Of a stretch of 22,374 nt of DNA, positions 21,801 through 22,374 are shown in pieces. The notes under the pieces are model-generated. The model was given only the letters and a program-made list of their open reading frames with translations, was not told the DNA's origin and did no database searches. This DNA is from JAVBLF01 sp031553675 (GTDB taxonomy: Bacteria > Bacillota > Clostridia > Christensenellales > CALWSW01), in contig JAVBLF010000002.1 in the NCBI GenBank assembly GCA_031553675.1, positions 1 through 22,374 of the forward strand, written 5' to 3'. The stretch's first letter is position 1; every line of letters begins with the position of its first letter. The position numbers and the translations under genes were made by a program.

Positions 21801-22299
21801 CCAGGGCCTCGCGCAGATCGGCATCACGTCTGCCGGAGTCCTCGACAGCGTCAAAGGCCTCGTCGTCCTCGGCGAAAACCCCGAAACCCTCCCCACTGGC
21901 CTCGAATTCCTCTGCGTCGCCGACGCCTACTGGACACCCGCCTGCGACAAAGCCGACCTCGTGCTGCCGCTCTGCCTCTACACCGAGTCGAACGGCACCG
22001 CGACGAACACCGTCGGCAAAGTCCAGGAGATCCACCAAGCCCTCGTGTCGCCCAGCGGCCTTTCGAACCTCGACGTGATCGCCGGACTCGCGCAATGCTC
22101 GGGCTACACACTGCCCTTCGCCGACGAGTTCGACGCATGGCACGCCTTGACCCGCAGTGTTCCAGCCTACGTCGACGTCACGGACGCCTCGCCTTGCACC
22201 GCGCAGGCCGCCCTCGACATCCGGCTCGGCGCCGTCACGGATGCCAAGCTCCTCGCGCCCCACAGCAACACGAACGCCCTCTACCGCGAGCTGCTGTAA
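18838..22299 (+). CDS. Fusion protein: NuoG-type Fe-S head, GltD/NfnB-like FAD-NADP module and truncated molybdopterin-oxidoreductase domain
   Basis: An 1153-residue iron-sulfur flavoprotein. Plant-type [2Fe-2S]: C36-x10-C47-x2-C50-x13-C64. H96-x3-C100 and C104/C108/C114 merge into the GltD cluster region ending in GRVCPHPCEEAC (C147, C151, C155). The GltD/NfnB-like module has FAD motif GGGPAG (200-205), NADPH motif GGGNTA (330-335) followed by VYRRTRAEMPA, and a second FAD contact at G473-D474. CLECGC follows (565-570), then two [4Fe-4S] sites (C615/618/621/625 and C658/661/664/668). The molybdopterin-type part begins with C694-x2-C697-x3-C701-x26-C728. It ends without the usual C-terminal dinucleotide-binding domain, and N815 (NRAPS) occupies the place of catalytic Sec/Cys. 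I infer an electron-transfer hub linking NADH, NADPH and probably ferredoxin. GAGGAGGG lies 8 nt before the ATG. Confidence 0.9.
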   Translation: MPFIHLNIDGRELTGIDGQMIVDVARENGIEIPTLCQDPRVAAYGSCGVCLVEAEGMPRLLRACSTQIGEGMVISTDTPRVRAARKMALELLLSDHDGDCRPPCVLACPGKTDCQGYVGLIANGEYAEALELIKEQLPLPASIGRVCPHPCEEACRRQLVEEPISIAALKAFAADQDLHSGDPFMPELAADTGKSVAIVGGGPAGLTAAYFLRREGHDVTIYDGMPQMGGMLRYGIPEYRLPKAIVDEEVDTIACMGVQMQNNVKVGRDVTLSSLQDHFDATIVAVGAWKSTALRCPGEDLPGVIGGIDFLRAVTLNQDIFAGKRIAIVGGGNTAMDACRTAIRLGAEKVYNVYRRTRAEMPAEEIEIVEAEEEGIEFKNLRNPIEMTADANGRVAQIRLQVMELGESDASGRRSPVAVAGQEETIDVDTVIIAIGQILDPAGLDELELTKRSTIAADENSFRTNIDGVFAIGDATNRGANIAIAAIGEGKRCAAVVDSFLNGAVVPYKAPILVEREVTEADFADREKAPRCTMPHLHPAERKDNFHEVNYGLSEEAARKEASRCLECGCHDYFECKLIHYANEYGANPKRFNGDKHQRTVDDTHPYIHRNPDKCILCGLCARACEEVLGVTALGLVGRGFDTIVKPAMDLPLRETECVSCGTCVAVCPTGALGERRVHAKQVPVREEETHTTCSFCGVGCQTKVATKGCMHTRTLPDEDKNPNAILCVHGRFGHNDALGQRITAPMLKKNGAFEEVSFEEAFIAAAKKMQGIAVRNGRDALALSISDRLTNEEIFAAKVYGERALQTSRVFSFNRAPSAISDILGVNGSTNDFDQLTRTEVILLVGSDIRRPHLIAGMKVKEAVQNGAKLIVVNPFDSAADDLCALKVPTDDDTTALKQLLKASLELTKQSPAGLDALQASVESVSASDDAKAAAALYMNAKKAVVVYEEKALTDEAKRMLLSIAALRGNLNSPRNGVIQLVQNANSQGLAQIGITSAGVLDSVKGLVVLGENPETLPTGLEFLCVADAYWTPACDKADLVLPLCLYTESNGTATNTVGKVQEIHQALVSPSGLSNLDVIAGLAQCSGYTLPFADEFDAWHALTRSVPAYVDVTDASPCTAQAALDIRLGAVTDAKLLAPHSNTNALYRELL

Positions 22300-22314
22300 G
22301 CGTACGCGCTTTTT
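22298..22314 (+). terminator. Rho-independent terminator after the redox operon
   Basis: A 5-bp stem (22298-22302 with 22307-22311) with loop tacg, beginning in the stop codon and followed by further T. It lies inside the first copy of the repeat described next. Confidence 0.6.
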
Positions 22315-22371
22315 AAAAAAAGCTGCGCAAAACTAGAGTACGCGCTTTTTGAAAAAAGCTGCGCAAAAACT
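22302..22371 (+). repeat. Tandem direct repeat, period 36 bp, at the window end
   Basis: Copy 1 (22302-22334) and copy 2 (22338-22371) share gtacgcgcttttt, then a/g, aaaaaagctgcgcaaaa and ct, differing by one substitution and one extra A. Each copy can also fold back on itself (gcgc-ttttt with aaaaa-gct-gcgc). The window stops 3 bp later, so the array may continue. Confidence 0.85.
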
Positions 22372-22374
22372 TTT

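Noticed and set aside
20080..22263. 727-codon open frame on the minus strand inside the redox fusion gene
   Set aside because: It is the shadow of a very GC-rich, C-ending-codon gene; its translation is low-complexity (Val, Asp, Gly, Arg) with no family resemblance.
22302..22371. Start of a CRISPR array
   Set aside because: The two copies are only 3 bp apart, leaving no spacer, and they are AT-run-rich with imperfect identity.

Overview
The window is about 22.4 kb of gene-dense bacterial DNA, and every supported gene lies on the + strand. It looks like an anaerobic Firmicute, most likely of the class Clostridia; this is inference. The basis is the rpsO-pnp-ylxY-mlpA gene order known from Bacillus and Clostridia, strong GGAGG-type ribosome binding sites, sigma-A style promoters with 17-18 bp spacers, a dimeric-type dUTPase, a DegV protein, MinCDE, and an NADH-linked iron-sulfur flavoprotein operon of the kind found in fermenters and acetogens. 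No rRNA, tRNA, CRISPR array, transposase or phage gene was seen.

Layout. 1-2106: end of a purine operon (3' part of purC, then purM and purN, packed or overlapping). 2107-2590: long gene-free stretch with hairpins, then a good promoter and leader for rpsO. 2591-7478: rpsO, pnp, a YlxY-like NodB-fold protein that lacks the usual catalytic motifs, and the M16 peptidase MlpA. 7564-9336: small dimeric dUTPase and homoserine dehydrogenase (hom), the latter with its own near-consensus promoter. 9510-9875: a lone small HIRAN-like gene between two terminators. 10175-12492: minC, a long structured leader, minD, minE. 12493-16233: a 15-bp tandem repeat array, an M20 (PM20D1/carboxypeptidase S type) peptidase, a DegV lipid-binding protein and a zinc-type sugar/polyol dehydrogenase without the structural zinc site. 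16541-22299: a three-gene redox operon.

The most interesting system is the redox operon. A NuoE-like [2Fe-2S] protein and a NuoF/HydB-like NADH:FMN protein precede an 1153-residue protein. That protein joins a NuoG-type [2Fe-2S] head, a complete GltD/NfnB-like FAD-NADP(H) module, two ferredoxin clusters and a shortened molybdopterin-oxidoreductase domain with Asn where formate dehydrogenases carry Sec or Cys. It reads as an NADH/NADPH (and probably ferredoxin) electron-transfer complex, possibly flavin-bifurcating, rather than a formate dehydrogenase or hydrogenase.

Two window-wide patterns stand out. First, three separate genes (dUTPase, M20 peptidase, nuoE-like) have short tandem repeats of 9 or 15 bp just before or inside the translation start region. 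Second, the coding strand drifts from G-rich at the purine end to strongly C-rich at the redox end, although gene direction never changes.
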